Source of the DNA: Sympetrum striolatum
Taxonomy: Eukaryota; Arthropoda; Insecta; Odonata; Libellulidae
NCBI GenBank assembly: GCA_947579665.1
Contig: OX388350.1
Location: 35,807,393-35,871,392, forward strand
DNA length: 64,000 bases
Direction: 5' to 3'
In this document: positions 54,459 through 64,000 of the stretch, piece by piece
Position numbering within the stretch: position 1 is the first letter of the stretch
How the letters are laid out: every line of letters starts with the position of its first letter
Made by a program: the position numbers and the translations under genes
The notes under the pieces: generated by a model
Told to the model about the DNA's origin: nothing
What the model saw: only the letters and a program-made list of their open reading frames with translations
Databases searched by the model: none

Positions 54459-54899
54459 TTCATTAACAGCCGTTTTCCAAATTTTCTTTCTTAACTGCTG
54501 CACCGCCTGCAAAACACCCACGGAATTCGACAACAGAGATGCCAACGAACGCAACTAGGAAGGGAAAAGAAGAGCTTTTCGATACGATTTTTTCTGAAAC
54601 TCGGAATTCGTTCCCCGCGGCCAAGATCCGTTCTCCGAGGAAATGGGTCAAACGAAGCGGCCATTCATTAGGATCTGCACTGATCCATGCCCACGGCCAC
54701 TCTTTCCCACCCTTCGCAAGTTGCACCAACATTTACATTTAAACCCTGCAATCCGCCAGTGGCGCATGGCAGGGGGTGTATTATACTGACATCCCTATCT
54801 AACCTGGACAGCTATTAGCTTCCCTAATCCTTTGCGGGAGAAACGACCAAAAGTAACTATATGTCGTGGCAACCACTTCCCATTATCGCTTTTTTGTTT
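54459..54899. other. Unassigned
   Basis: Opposed frames (54463-54732 minus, 54539-54742 plus) of 89 and 67 codons without motif in a less AT-rich stretch. Confidence 0.3.
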
Positions 54900-55400
54900 T
54901 CTCCCGAAGATCGCGAAAGTTTATAAGTGGGATAACAATATCAGCTATCTCCTCCCCGAAGTCGGTAGTGATAAATTTATCAAAAATCTTCCGTCGATAC
55001 TCAAGTCTTCTATCATTAAAATAATTCCATCCATCATGTCTTCTTTCACCTGTAAAATTCTATCCGAGGGATTCTAACATAGCCGAAACATGCTGTCAAA
55101 TCTGAAATCTCCCTTGACAAACCTAGCTGCTCTACGTTAAACCATCTTAAGATCGGAAATTATTTCTACTTCTTTGGGATCCCAAATCTCACAGCAATAC
55201 TTAAGTAGATGTCGAATCAGAGAAAAGTACGCTATTTCTTTAACTCTCTATGAGTATCCCCCAGAATTCTACTGGCTAACCTTTGCATCCCATTCCTTTT
55301 TCGCTTCGAATATGCTCTTTGAAGGAAAAATTACGACTGAACGTAATTCTTAGGTATTTATGATGTCTCACGAACTCCGCGGGATTTCCTGAAATGCTAT
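54900..55400 (-). mobile_element. CR1-type LINE reverse transcriptase fragment
   Basis: Minus strand: KYLRITFSRNFSFKEHIR (near 55350), then REL.KEIAYFSLIRHLLKY across frameshifts, YCCEIWDPKEVEIISDLKMV, a stop, then RRAARFVKGDFRFDSMFRL (near 55090). The series KYLG.T...LSF..HI / IAYF.L.RP.LEYC..IWDP / L..VQRRAARFV is diagnostic of CR1/Jockey-type LINEs. The part below 55080 probably continues the C-terminal helices but is weak. Inactive; related to 4915-5290. Confidence 0.85.
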
Positions 55401-55784
55401 AAGGTACTTAGGTAACGTTGGTGGTCCGATTGACTCGATTCGTAGCAGCCTGTAAAGGCGGAATAGTACAAACGCGAAGGGGGGCCGATGTGGAGAAGAT
55501 TAAGGAGGCGAGTGGCCGAGGACGTCCTGATTAAATTGCCCGGAGGCGATAAAAATTTCACGGTCCTATGAGGCGTGGAATGGCGATGTTTAGAAGCGGT
55601 TCCGCGCCGTGGTATGAGACACTTTTTCGAACAGGAAAACACGGAGATACCGGGAAACCCCATCCAATGTGACGAATCCGATGACTTGGAGAAAAAGAGC
55701 CACTGATAGCTCTGTTCCCCGTGCACTTCAAATTATACTAAAATAACAAACAATACGTATTATTGTTGTACGATAAGTGAAAAA
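55401..55784. other. Unassigned
   Basis: A 109-codon minus frame (55397-55726) in a GC-richer stretch has no motif. Confidence 0.3.
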
Positions 55785-55840
55785 TAGTTACTTGGCTGCA
55801 ACTCGAGCCCAGGTCTCCCACATTCTGGGCAATCATATAT
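55785..55840 (-). repeat. tRNA-derived SINE piece
   Basis: The minus strand reads GATTGCCCAGAATGTGGGAG, ACCTGGGCTCGAGTTGCAG, matching 1936-1985 and including a B-box-like GGCTCGAGTTGC. Confidence 0.5.
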
Positions 55841-58800
55841 TGATAGAATTTGAGAAAAAGATACAAAAGATATATTTAATATCTAAAAAGAAATGTACTT
55901 AAGCCAAAAAAGGACATATTTAAAAAAATATAATAAAATAGAAAAAATAAAAAAGTGATTCAGCTGCACCACCTACTTTAATTTTTAAGTAATTTTAAGA
56001 ATCTGGATATTCACTCTTTTTTATAGATTCAATGAAAACGTGTTAATAATTAGCTATTAAGAATTGTTTAGCACCTAAGTCTAGTTTTAGTTCCTAATGA
56101 GTCGAGCCACATCCACTGTGGTAAATATGAGATTATGTTTAATATGAGTTAATTGTAAAGAGGGCGATAAAAACTGTAATGCCACTTGTGATCGCAGTAG
56201 CAGAAAGCACAAAACGAAAACCTAACAAATACCAGGCCTCACGAGAGGGACTTAACATTCAGGGAAACCTAAAAACCATTTCAAACGATGACGAAAGGTC
56301 TTAAGGTCAGATTATCAAGTGTTTAAAAGAGACTAAACTTACAAACCGCATATAATTATCTGAATAGAAGCCCTATTTCCAGCAGCCAATTTTCATAAAA
56401 ATCTCCATAACGGTATAATTAAAACTAAACTGTTTTCTTTCATTCTGCTAGAAGATCTCAATTTCTGCTTGTGATTCAAACAACCTATGTTGACGCAACC
56501 TTTAACCTAACTACTACACATAATGCTAACCATTAACTACGATATCCAGCTGCAAAGCAATTACTCTACGAAAATTTTAGTATCCGGAAAAAAGATCAGG
56601 ATGAATAAAAAACGCCCGACTGATATTTCGCTATAGGAGAGCAGAAAGAAAAAGAAACGCCAACAATTAAAACAAAGCTTATCACTGACTTCCAGAGCGC
56701 TTTCCGGGGTCATCAAGAGATGATCTTCGTCATTACATCCATTACCACACATACTTCCTAGGAAATCGTTCGATTACGTATTGACTCGAAGGCCTTGGCA
56801 AGGCGGTTTGAAGAAGATCAAATCAGCCACAAAACAATAGAAGTACCCTATATCTCGAAAAAAATCGCACACCTGGTCGAGAACGACAATACAGACATTT
56901 TACAACTATCTCCACATTCAAATTATGTGCAAAATAGAGCTCGACCTTGTAAAAGGTCATGTAATTCTGATTTTGTTGTTAGAACCTATACCAATAATAA
57001 ATAAACCCAGTATACGGCTTCATAAGGGCTGCCCAATACCCAATTTAACCAGTAAAATGTAAGCACAGTTTCTTGTTTTATTCAATATCTTCTAAAATAT
57101 GCATCATAGAGCATATCCAAAGTATTCTGGCCTTTTTTAAATTCGCATTAATTTAAGAGTAAAGCCAGCTTCGTAGGTTGATAATTTTGTAAGAAATACC
57201 GTTTCGAGCATCAGCAATCTTTTCCGAAAAGCGAACAATTTTCGGTTTGCCAAATTTAGGGAAAGTACTCATTTTACGAGGAAAACTTTAGTTTAGAAAT
57301 AAACAAATGTATTTTCCCTGAATAGGAACTCAACAATACGTTCGTAGGCACACAACAATGCCCACGAATGTGGCATTCCCCTTCCCCAACTCTCACATAA
57401 CAATGCCTTCAGTGCTTATGTTATCAAGACTGGCTGTGACGCTAAAATATATTTGACGGGTAATCTCATAATTATAGATCCAATCTTTGATAAAAAGAAG
57501 AGTTATTTTCTCGCATATGAACGCAATTATTTCTTATAGACATTAATAAGTTTATTTAGCTTCGATTAGAGTTCAAAACGACGTCACATAGTAATGCGTT
57601 TTTATTTACTATTGTAAAAAGAATCTATAGTTCTTTCTGCGACGCGAAGATAAAATTAAATTAACGATATTGTGATTGACTCTGTCTTGTGAATTTCTGT
57701 CGTATGCGCAGTTATGTCATGGAACTGATGAAAACCTACGAATTCCTGGGAGCTTATGGGGCGGATGTCCACCGACTTTTCGCATTCCGATCTTCAGAAT
57801 TCGAGCTTGGCTTATGTCGGTCAAACTCGACCACCTGTTTCGGACATTTTATTTCAGATTTCTCTTTTGGGGAAGAAATCGCCAACTCCAGGAATACTGG
57901 AGTTTAATCTCTTAATTATCCCCGTAGTTACCCGATGCAACTAACTGATACACAGTGGGCTCGTAAAAAGCTGGCCAAAAATACAAAAGCGGTTTTTTGA
58001 GACTTCGCATGGTTACTCGTGATAAAATTCTGCTTACAACCATGCAAGTCACTTGCATTGATTCCTGCACGTTAACGTCTTAGAGGGGGTTAAAGTTGAC
58101 TAGGGAAAAATCGCGGTCTTACATTTTTCGAGAAATTCATCGAATTCAAACAGATGCTGAACCCACTGGAGTAAATTCATCGGTAAAACCCAACAACATG
58201 TTATAAACCTGCACTCTGACCTTCTAACACTCAATTTCAATAATCACAGTTGAGTATTTGCATACTTTACGCAACAAAATGGCGGACTCTTGTTTTAGAC
58301 ATCATTTTTACCAAAAGAGATGAAAAAGGTAGAAATCGACGTCGACCGACGCGGAGATATCTATACCAAGTTATTCCTTGAAGCTTTCTGAAGAGGAATC
58401 TGAAATAAAATCTATCTCGAACTTATTCTCCAGATAGTAATCCCGAATTTTCGACAACACTGCATGGGCCAAATCCGTGCAGCGATGTACTCCCTGTAAA
58501 ACCTCAACTCGCAGGAGTGCAAAGGACTTGCGTGGTTGTACGCAAAATACACTTTATGCCGCCACTGTTCGTGAATGACACTGCTGCGTTAAGTCTCCGC
58601 TATCTTGGTACGCATTAATAAGATTGGTAAAAAGAGACCCCGAAGGCCGGTGAAAGGTGGGCGGACCGCCCCCAACCGGTACACTTGCCTAAAACCGCGC
58701 CGTGACTTGATTACGCCTCTGTACCACCTTCCCTTTCTGCAGAAGGGCGAGGAGGGGGCGGAGAGCGGACCGACAGCTTTCACGCTGCGAATGCCAATCA

Positions 58801-59607
58801 TGGCAGACCTATGAGAAAAGTCGTAGGGGCACTGTATGAGGACAGGTCAGTGTGGAAGAAATTTTGTACAGTACTCGTAGTTATTGATTTTAATCTAGTT
58901 TCGTAAGTTTCCGCGGTGACCGATTGTTCTAGGCATGGTGCTTTCGGGTTACAGCGCGATTTTAGTTGCTTGAAGGGAAGACGTTCCGCCTACGTTACAG
59001 TGAATGAATAATATAGCCTTTTGGCAAAGCGATACGAAATGGCACCGTATAAAGAGGATGGTTTAGTAAATTTCATAAATACGCCGCGCAATTTATGATT
59101 GCCTTCTCCTTCGCAATTCCTGGGTAAAATAGGGAAAAATAATGGACTTTCCAGCTCTACTGTACACTTCGTGTATATTTCTTAGTTATTAAGTTAGCAT
59201 TATTTTTATTTTAACCATAAGCATGTCAAATTAAGCAGTAATATTAATACATGGGCCAAATGTGCATAAATGAGTTCATCGTTCCTATACTTCCCATTAT
59301 TAGAAATTCTACGTGAATATAATGATTGTTGGATATTATCCCAGACGATAATTCACAAATGCTGTTAATGCGCAAGAATAAACATTTGTAATTGGCTCAA
59401 AGGAATTATCTACAAATGAAATCAACGGAACAAGATTGGTTATAATTCAATGAAACAGAATTTGACTACGTCCACAAAAAATATATTTTTTGAAAAACGC
59501 GAACCGTATCGATGGATTTTTTTCATTCAATCGAATATGAATAAATTCCACGAAATATCGCTATCGAAATAAGTTGATTAACACTGTCTTCCAACGTAAA
59601 ACTACCT
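55841..59607. other. Long unassigned stretch
   Basis: About 3.8 kb. 55850-55990 is A-rich. Frames at 56561-56752 (minus), 56795-57004 (plus), three overlapping plus frames at 57676-57944, and 58589-58814 on both strands (in a GC-rich patch with GGTGGGCGG/CCGCCCCCAACC) are short and motif-free. 57676-57915 is open in all three plus frames, typical of non-coding chance rather than a gene. No repeat family of this window was found here. Confidence 0.4.
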
Positions 59608-59661
59608 AAAGAAACTGCGGATCGGCACACAAAGAAACTGCGGATCGGCACACGAAGAAAC
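59608..59661 (+). repeat. 23 bp tandem repeat, 2.3 units
   Basis: A 23-base unit beginning AAAGAAACTGCGGATCGGCA is repeated exactly at 59608-59630 and 59631-59653, followed by a diverged third start GAAGAAAC. Confidence 0.9.
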
Positions 59662-59884
59662 GGTCGTCACAGGGTCGGATGGTGGATTAAAACGGGGGAT
59701 GATGAGCTAACAACAGAGGGGAACCCTGCGAAGGCAACGTGTATATTAATCCTCCATTTCCGGAGATGCCCCCAAGCAGATGCGTATTGCATTAAACTTA
59801 TCAGGCCGGGGTCTTATAATACAAATCACCGCTTTGATGAACCGAAAACATCCGCTCACACGAATAATTTCTGCGCGCAAATAC
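59662..59884. other. Unassigned
   Basis: Nothing recognised. Confidence 0.3.
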
Positions 59885-59965
59885 GCGAATGAGCTAATCG
59901 GGGTTCGAACTCAGGACCTAGACATCCTAAGGCGGTCCATCTACAATGCGGAAAGTTATTTGACC
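59885..59965 (-). repeat. tRNA-derived SINE piece
   Basis: The minus strand reads GTAGATGGACCGCCTTAGG (A-box-like region), then TCCTGAGTTCGAACCCCGAT with a clear B-box-like block. No complete cloverleaf. The 77-codon plus frame across it is a shadow. Confidence 0.5.
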
Positions 59966-60486
59966 AAAACTTCTCAAACCCCTAGCCTTTCATCGAAACA
60001 GCCCGGCAAATAAAAGATTATTAAAGACATTTTTTGTGATACGGCGCCTCTACGGTAGCCGTGAAGACCTGAAAAATCTTGCAAGACAAAATCTTACTTG
60101 ACAAGCCATGGAGATGCTCTTAGGGGTTAAGCTAAATTAATAATCATTGCAGTTAGTGGTATTTTGCATTTGTTTACATAGAAGCATGTACTATTGTGAT
60201 ATTGTTGTATTTTATATACCTATTTTATGATACAATGTAATATAGATGCTGTTTCAAGTTTGGTTAAAATTTATATTTTACTTAACTAATTTAAGCGCTG
60301 TTTTTCATAATAATTCATAAATTTGATGTATATTTATATTTTTTATTTATGCATATTTACATTATATGTAGTTGGTTTTATGCATGCATGAAAATTTTGT
60401 TTTAATTATTATTTTAAGTTATCGTCGCCACCTGTCCTCGCGACTAACTGCGCAGGTATTGTGAAATAAATAATAAATAAATAAAT
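59966..60486 (+). mobile_element. LINE 3' UTR with (AAAT)n tail, copy 2
   Basis: From about 60050 the sequence is T-rich and frame-free, ending with TAAGTTATCGTCGCCACCTG, TCCTCGCGACTAACTGCG and AATAAATAATAAATAAATAA. The end matches 30470-30540. The 5' limit is uncertain; the coding part is missing. Confidence 0.55.
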
Positions 60487-60970
60487 ACACGGGTGACAGA
60501 ATTTGTAGACTAACATATAAATAGCGCTCTCTTAGAAACGGTGCGCGAAATTATTTGGTCCGTTAGAACACTTTTTTGCAATGATTTGTACAAGCATTTA
60601 CTTAGCAAAATCACTTCAGTTACCGAAAATTTTATAGACTATACAATTATATTTTCTGTTAATTAACGATCCTATAATCATAAGGCGACACTAAATTTAA
60701 AAAATCCTACTCCCCTCCAGAATACAAAAGGTAAAGGATAAGAAAAATACATAAAATAAGACTTTAAGAGCAGGGTTATCTTATTAATTTTTTAACTTAA
60801 TTTTTCTCATTTTTTATCTTTCTTTATTATCGATTTTTATTATTATTTTATTGCAAACTTTGGTGCTACATAGTTGTTAACCCATCTGCAACATATTACG
60901 TCATATTGATAACATATAATAAAACGGGCAGCTATCCTTTTTCTGTTGGTCCTCCGGCAACGGTCACGAG
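60487..60970. other. AT-rich, unassigned
   Basis: Nothing recognised up to the 8 bp direct repeat that begins the next element. Confidence 0.35.
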
Positions 60971-61566
60971 CATAGGCGTGCTGCGGCACCCCCAAATAAT
61001 TTTGAGGGGCGCCACGATTGAATATTTATGTATTTTGACTTTGTTACCATATTAACAATAATATCAATAATCAGTTTTAAAAAATGCCTTATTTTCGTAT
61101 CATTGATCTTCCAATTTATGATATATATCTGGATCGTTTATTTTCTGCAAATACAATGAATAATATTCAGAGTTAATTAGAATATTAAAAATATCATTCA
61201 AATAAAGCTGATTGCGAAGTTTATCGTAGGTTTTATCAAATTTTCTTCCCTGTAATTGTGGTTTAATTTGATAAAAAGTAAATAACTGACAAATTTCGCT
61301 ATTTTATTCAAATATTACCAAGATTTATTAAAATGCAGTTTTTCAAGAGTATTTACTAAGAAATGTCGTATCATAACATCGAAAACTAAAACAGAAATGT
61401 AATAAATAGATATTTTGTTACACACAAATATTGGGGCCTTCTAATTTTGTTGAGGAAGTTGCTTTATGGAACGGCTTTCAACGGAGCACTTGGGGTTTTG
61501 AGCAATGGCAAAAGGCGGCATTTTTATCGTTGGCACCCCAATAGCAAAATCCTGCGCACGCCTATA
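60971..61566. mobile_element. Non-autonomous hAT-type element, 596 bp, with 8 bp TSD
   Basis: GTCACGAG is present exactly at 60963-60970 and 61567-61574. The element between starts CATAGGCGTGCTGCGGCACC and ends, inverted, TATAGGCGTGCGCAGG; GGCACCCCC near the left end also pairs with GGGGTGCC words at the right end (about 61530). An 8 bp target duplication with short imperfect inverted ends is typical of hAT elements. The interior is AT-rich; the 98-codon frame 61447-61743 crosses the right boundary and is not a transposase. Confidence 0.85.
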
Positions 61567-61985
61567 GTCACGAGTAGATTTTTATCTCGGGCAATTAGGA
61601 GTCGTTCGGACTTTGACTCGGCGTGCTCCAGGAAAGTCGATCCTCGTCGGAAACTGAATGACGCGGGCTTCGACCAAACAAACGCGCCGAGGGGCGGTCC
61701 GGCATTTAAGTGCGTTCGAATCCGACAAATGCCAAGTCGATAGTCGGGCGGACGGTGAAAGTTGCTCCACTGGATCGGTGGATAGAGGAATGAGAAAGAC
61801 TATATGGTTAACGGGGGGGATTCCTTCCAGCGATGAATTATGAACACGTTTTGCCTCATATTGTGCTCACGGTTAAAAACCAGGGGCTTTGAAGGCTCGC
61901 TCGCAAGCAATCCTCAGACACGTATTCCCAAAATTAAGAGAGCTAGTAAAGAAAGAAAATTTGGAACACTGTTGATGAATTATCA
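61567..61985. other. Unassigned
   Basis: GC-richer stretch next to the element with short overlapping frames; no motif. Confidence 0.3.
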
Positions 61986-62256
61986 GTTTTGAATCTCCGA
62001 TAGCCGTCTTTGTCGGCGTTCCTCGTCTCATTCACCGGTATTCGGAGAAAACAAGAAAGGATAACCACACTTTAAAGAACAACTATATGGCTGGAACTCC
62101 CATACAATCAATTTTATGACCCCCTGAGGAGGAGGGCAACACTCCTGAAATGTGCCTTCTTAAAAGCAGGGTGATCCTTTTTTGTTTTCTCCGAATACCG
62201 TTCAATGAAAAGAGAAACACCGACAAAGACAGTTATTGAAAATTCGCAACTTCTAA
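61986..62256 (+). mobile_element. Foldback MITE family A, full-length copy
   Basis: Left arm TCTCCGATAGCCGTCTTTGT, CGGCGTTCCTCGTCTCATTC, ACCGGTATTCGGAGAAAACA; right arm GTTTTCTCCGAATACCGTTC, AATGAAAAGAGAAACACCGA, CAAAGACAGTTATTG. Length 271 bp with a loop of about 130 bases, close to the 270 bp copy at 15000. Outermost TTAGAGG/CCTCTAA ends are worn to GTTTTG/CTTCTAA. Confidence 0.8.
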
Positions 62257-64000
62257 TAATAAAAGAGCTTGTTGATAGAGAGAACTGACTGCTTAACCAC
62301 TCTATTATCAATGATCCTAATATTTAATCGCTTTACAAATTTTAATAAAATATTTCATTATTATTTCTGATATCTCCGATATTTTTGTTCAATCTTTTAC
62401 ATTACTTTCTGCACTTCTTTTAACATTGTAGATTATAAATCTATAACTGAAACGTCTAATAGTTCTAGGAAGGTTTGTAACAGAAAATTGATAAATTATA
62501 TGGTCTTCTCCTACAGAACATGAAAAACATACTTGGCAAAATGTACCTCTAAGTACTCCCTTCACAGCAAAAGGCTTGGTTTCAAATAATTCAATCTATC
62601 CTGTCTTTGACTTGTCACTATTACCAGCAAATAACTATCCCACAAAATATCTTAAATCTTACTCTTAAATTTATAAAAAAGTGTTTTTAAATAGACCATA
62701 TTGTAATATTATCACATGCAAGACATGCTCAATTTACAAAGCTACAAATAAGCACATTGCATACCTGGTTTAGTAAAGGTATTAATTTAGAATCGAAATA
62801 AGAAATCAGTTGAAATATGGGAGGGAGAATACAAAAATCAAACTAGTCCCAAAAGCATGCTGGCTACTCTTCTTATAGAAGAAAAACATCCCAGATCAAT
62901 AAAAATAAATCTTCAAAAAAATCAGACGAAAAAAATAACTGCAATCTTTTTAAGTGTTTTCTCATATATAATTTCCAACTTTGAACATGTAACTAAACAC
63001 CTGATGCAATAATGATTAATGAACCTAATACTAGTGATGAACGGTGTTATGTAGTGAAAGTACATTAATTAATTAATGGCGAACCTCGTCTGATTAGGAT
63101 AACTTCCTTTGGAACATAAACAAATAATAGACGCTAGTAAAACAATATACGCAAACTTGACACCACTTGATTCTCTAGAGACATTCAGTTGTTGCCACAG
63201 CCCACTGAGAACCTTGTAATCAACTGTTTGATTCTAATTCCTTGAAACGCTTACATTTTTCATAAACACATCCAAAATGAAAGTTTGAAATTTTTTGTGG
63301 GCACAAGGAAAATCAAAAACACAATTGACAAAAAGAAAACTAAAAGATAATTTAAGTCAAGGAAAACCTCAAGCATGAACGTAAGAGCATTCATAATATT
63401 TACGAAGAGATACCACTTGATAATGATGTTCCAGCTTATAATAATGAGAGATAAATACCATCCCACAATTATGGCATGGAATATAAAAAAGCAGCAAATA
63501 GCAATGATAACAGTGAATTTCAATAACTTTTACATCAAAAGAGAATTAACCCTCAGGAAAATTTGGAAATTTGGGATCTACATAAATGAAGGCTGAGAGA
63601 GGCATTATTGCTGCTACATATACCTCAATTTACAACTCCTTTACATTGCATTAGAGATTCTATTAGTGATAATTATATATTATCGAATTACCTTCCTGTT
63701 TACTCACATTGAGTAAAACAAAATAATATCTAACATGAAATACGCATGCAGTAAAATCAACCATCCCATTTAACCGAAATTCTTTTTATTTAATTTTAAT
63801 TTCATTGACAGAAAGATCTAATTCAATCTAAAGTAAAAAAAAATCCGTTCAAACACACAGAACTTAATATGTACCATAAAATTCAAAGACTTGGACAGTT
63901 TTAGCAAAGTACACCATCAACATGCAGATGCCATTTATTCTATGGAATTGAAAAGATACTTTATTATTATTAAACTTTTATCAAAACAGATCATTAAGCA
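62257..64000. other. AT-rich, unassigned
   Basis: 1.7 kb with no recognised repeat. Opposed frames at 63260-63596 (87 codons minus, hydrophobic; 73 codons plus) overlap and look like chance in AT-rich DNA. No splice or promoter evidence. Confidence 0.4.

Noticed and set aside
57676..57944. Three overlapping plus-strand frames as a possible exon
   Set aside because: All three frames are open at once, which is a chance lack of stops and not evidence for coding.
61447..61743. 98-codon frame as a transposase of the hAT-type element
   Set aside because: It crosses the element's right boundary and target duplication and has no hAT motif.
63260..63596. Hydrophobic 87-codon minus frame as a membrane protein
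   Set aside because: F/I/L-rich composition is what AT-rich DNA gives by chance; the opposite strand is also open and no conserved feature is seen.

Overview
This 64 kb window looks like repeat-rich, gene-poor arthropod (most likely insect) nuclear DNA. The basis is its AT-rich composition, the absence of any long open frame, decayed CR1-type and other non-LTR retrotransposon remnants, Tc1/mariner- and hAT-type miniature elements, and pieces resembling tRNA-derived SINEs. No host protein gene, rRNA gene, intact tRNA gene, CRISPR array or bacterial-style operon could be supported. The longest frame is 158 codons (53495-53971, minus) and I do not recognise it. Species cannot be given; a large-genome, hemimetabolous-type insect is a guess.

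Layout. 0-9 kb: a repeat piece, a structured hairpin, a SINE piece, a solo inverted-repeat arm, a tandem array of 180-200 bp units (3165-3755) and a CR1-type reverse transcriptase fragment (4915-5290). 9-20 kb: a CR1-type C-terminus (9838-10086), a palindrome-centred repeat (12141-12610), two copies and one piece of a CCGGGAC-rich repeat, two miniature elements lying 4 bp apart (14640-14995 and 15000-15269), an inverted 507 bp copy of the first (15955-16461), and a LINE C-terminus (18719-19035). 20-35 kb: palindromic repeats, a strong GC hairpin at 21.47 kb, retrotransposon 3' tails, and GC-rich unassigned tracts at 28.1-28.8 and 33.1-33.4 kb. 35-46 kb: two large inverted-repeat hairpins (35491-35634 and 37719-37809, the latter between 14 bp direct repeats), two CR1-type fragments (36.5 and 40.1 kb), a nearly perfect foldback element (41683-41863) and a head-to-head LINE composite (43370-43990). 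46-64 kb: a LINE 3' UTR with a 12 bp hairpin, tandem repeats at 47.5 and 48.5 kb, a miniature element split by a nested Tc1-type element with TA duplications (53097-53173), another CR1-type fragment (54900-55400) and a 596 bp hAT-type element with a perfect 8 bp target duplication (60971-61566). The last 1.7 kb holds nothing I can assign.

Nothing here works as a gene pathway. The content records successive transposition: autonomous LINEs now broken, and several families of short non-autonomous elements that need a transposase from elsewhere. The most useful observations are the nested insertions, the foldback families with solo arms, the hairpins with compensatory-looking changes, and the hairpin insertion between 14 bp direct repeats. 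All homology calls were made by eye, without alignment or database search.
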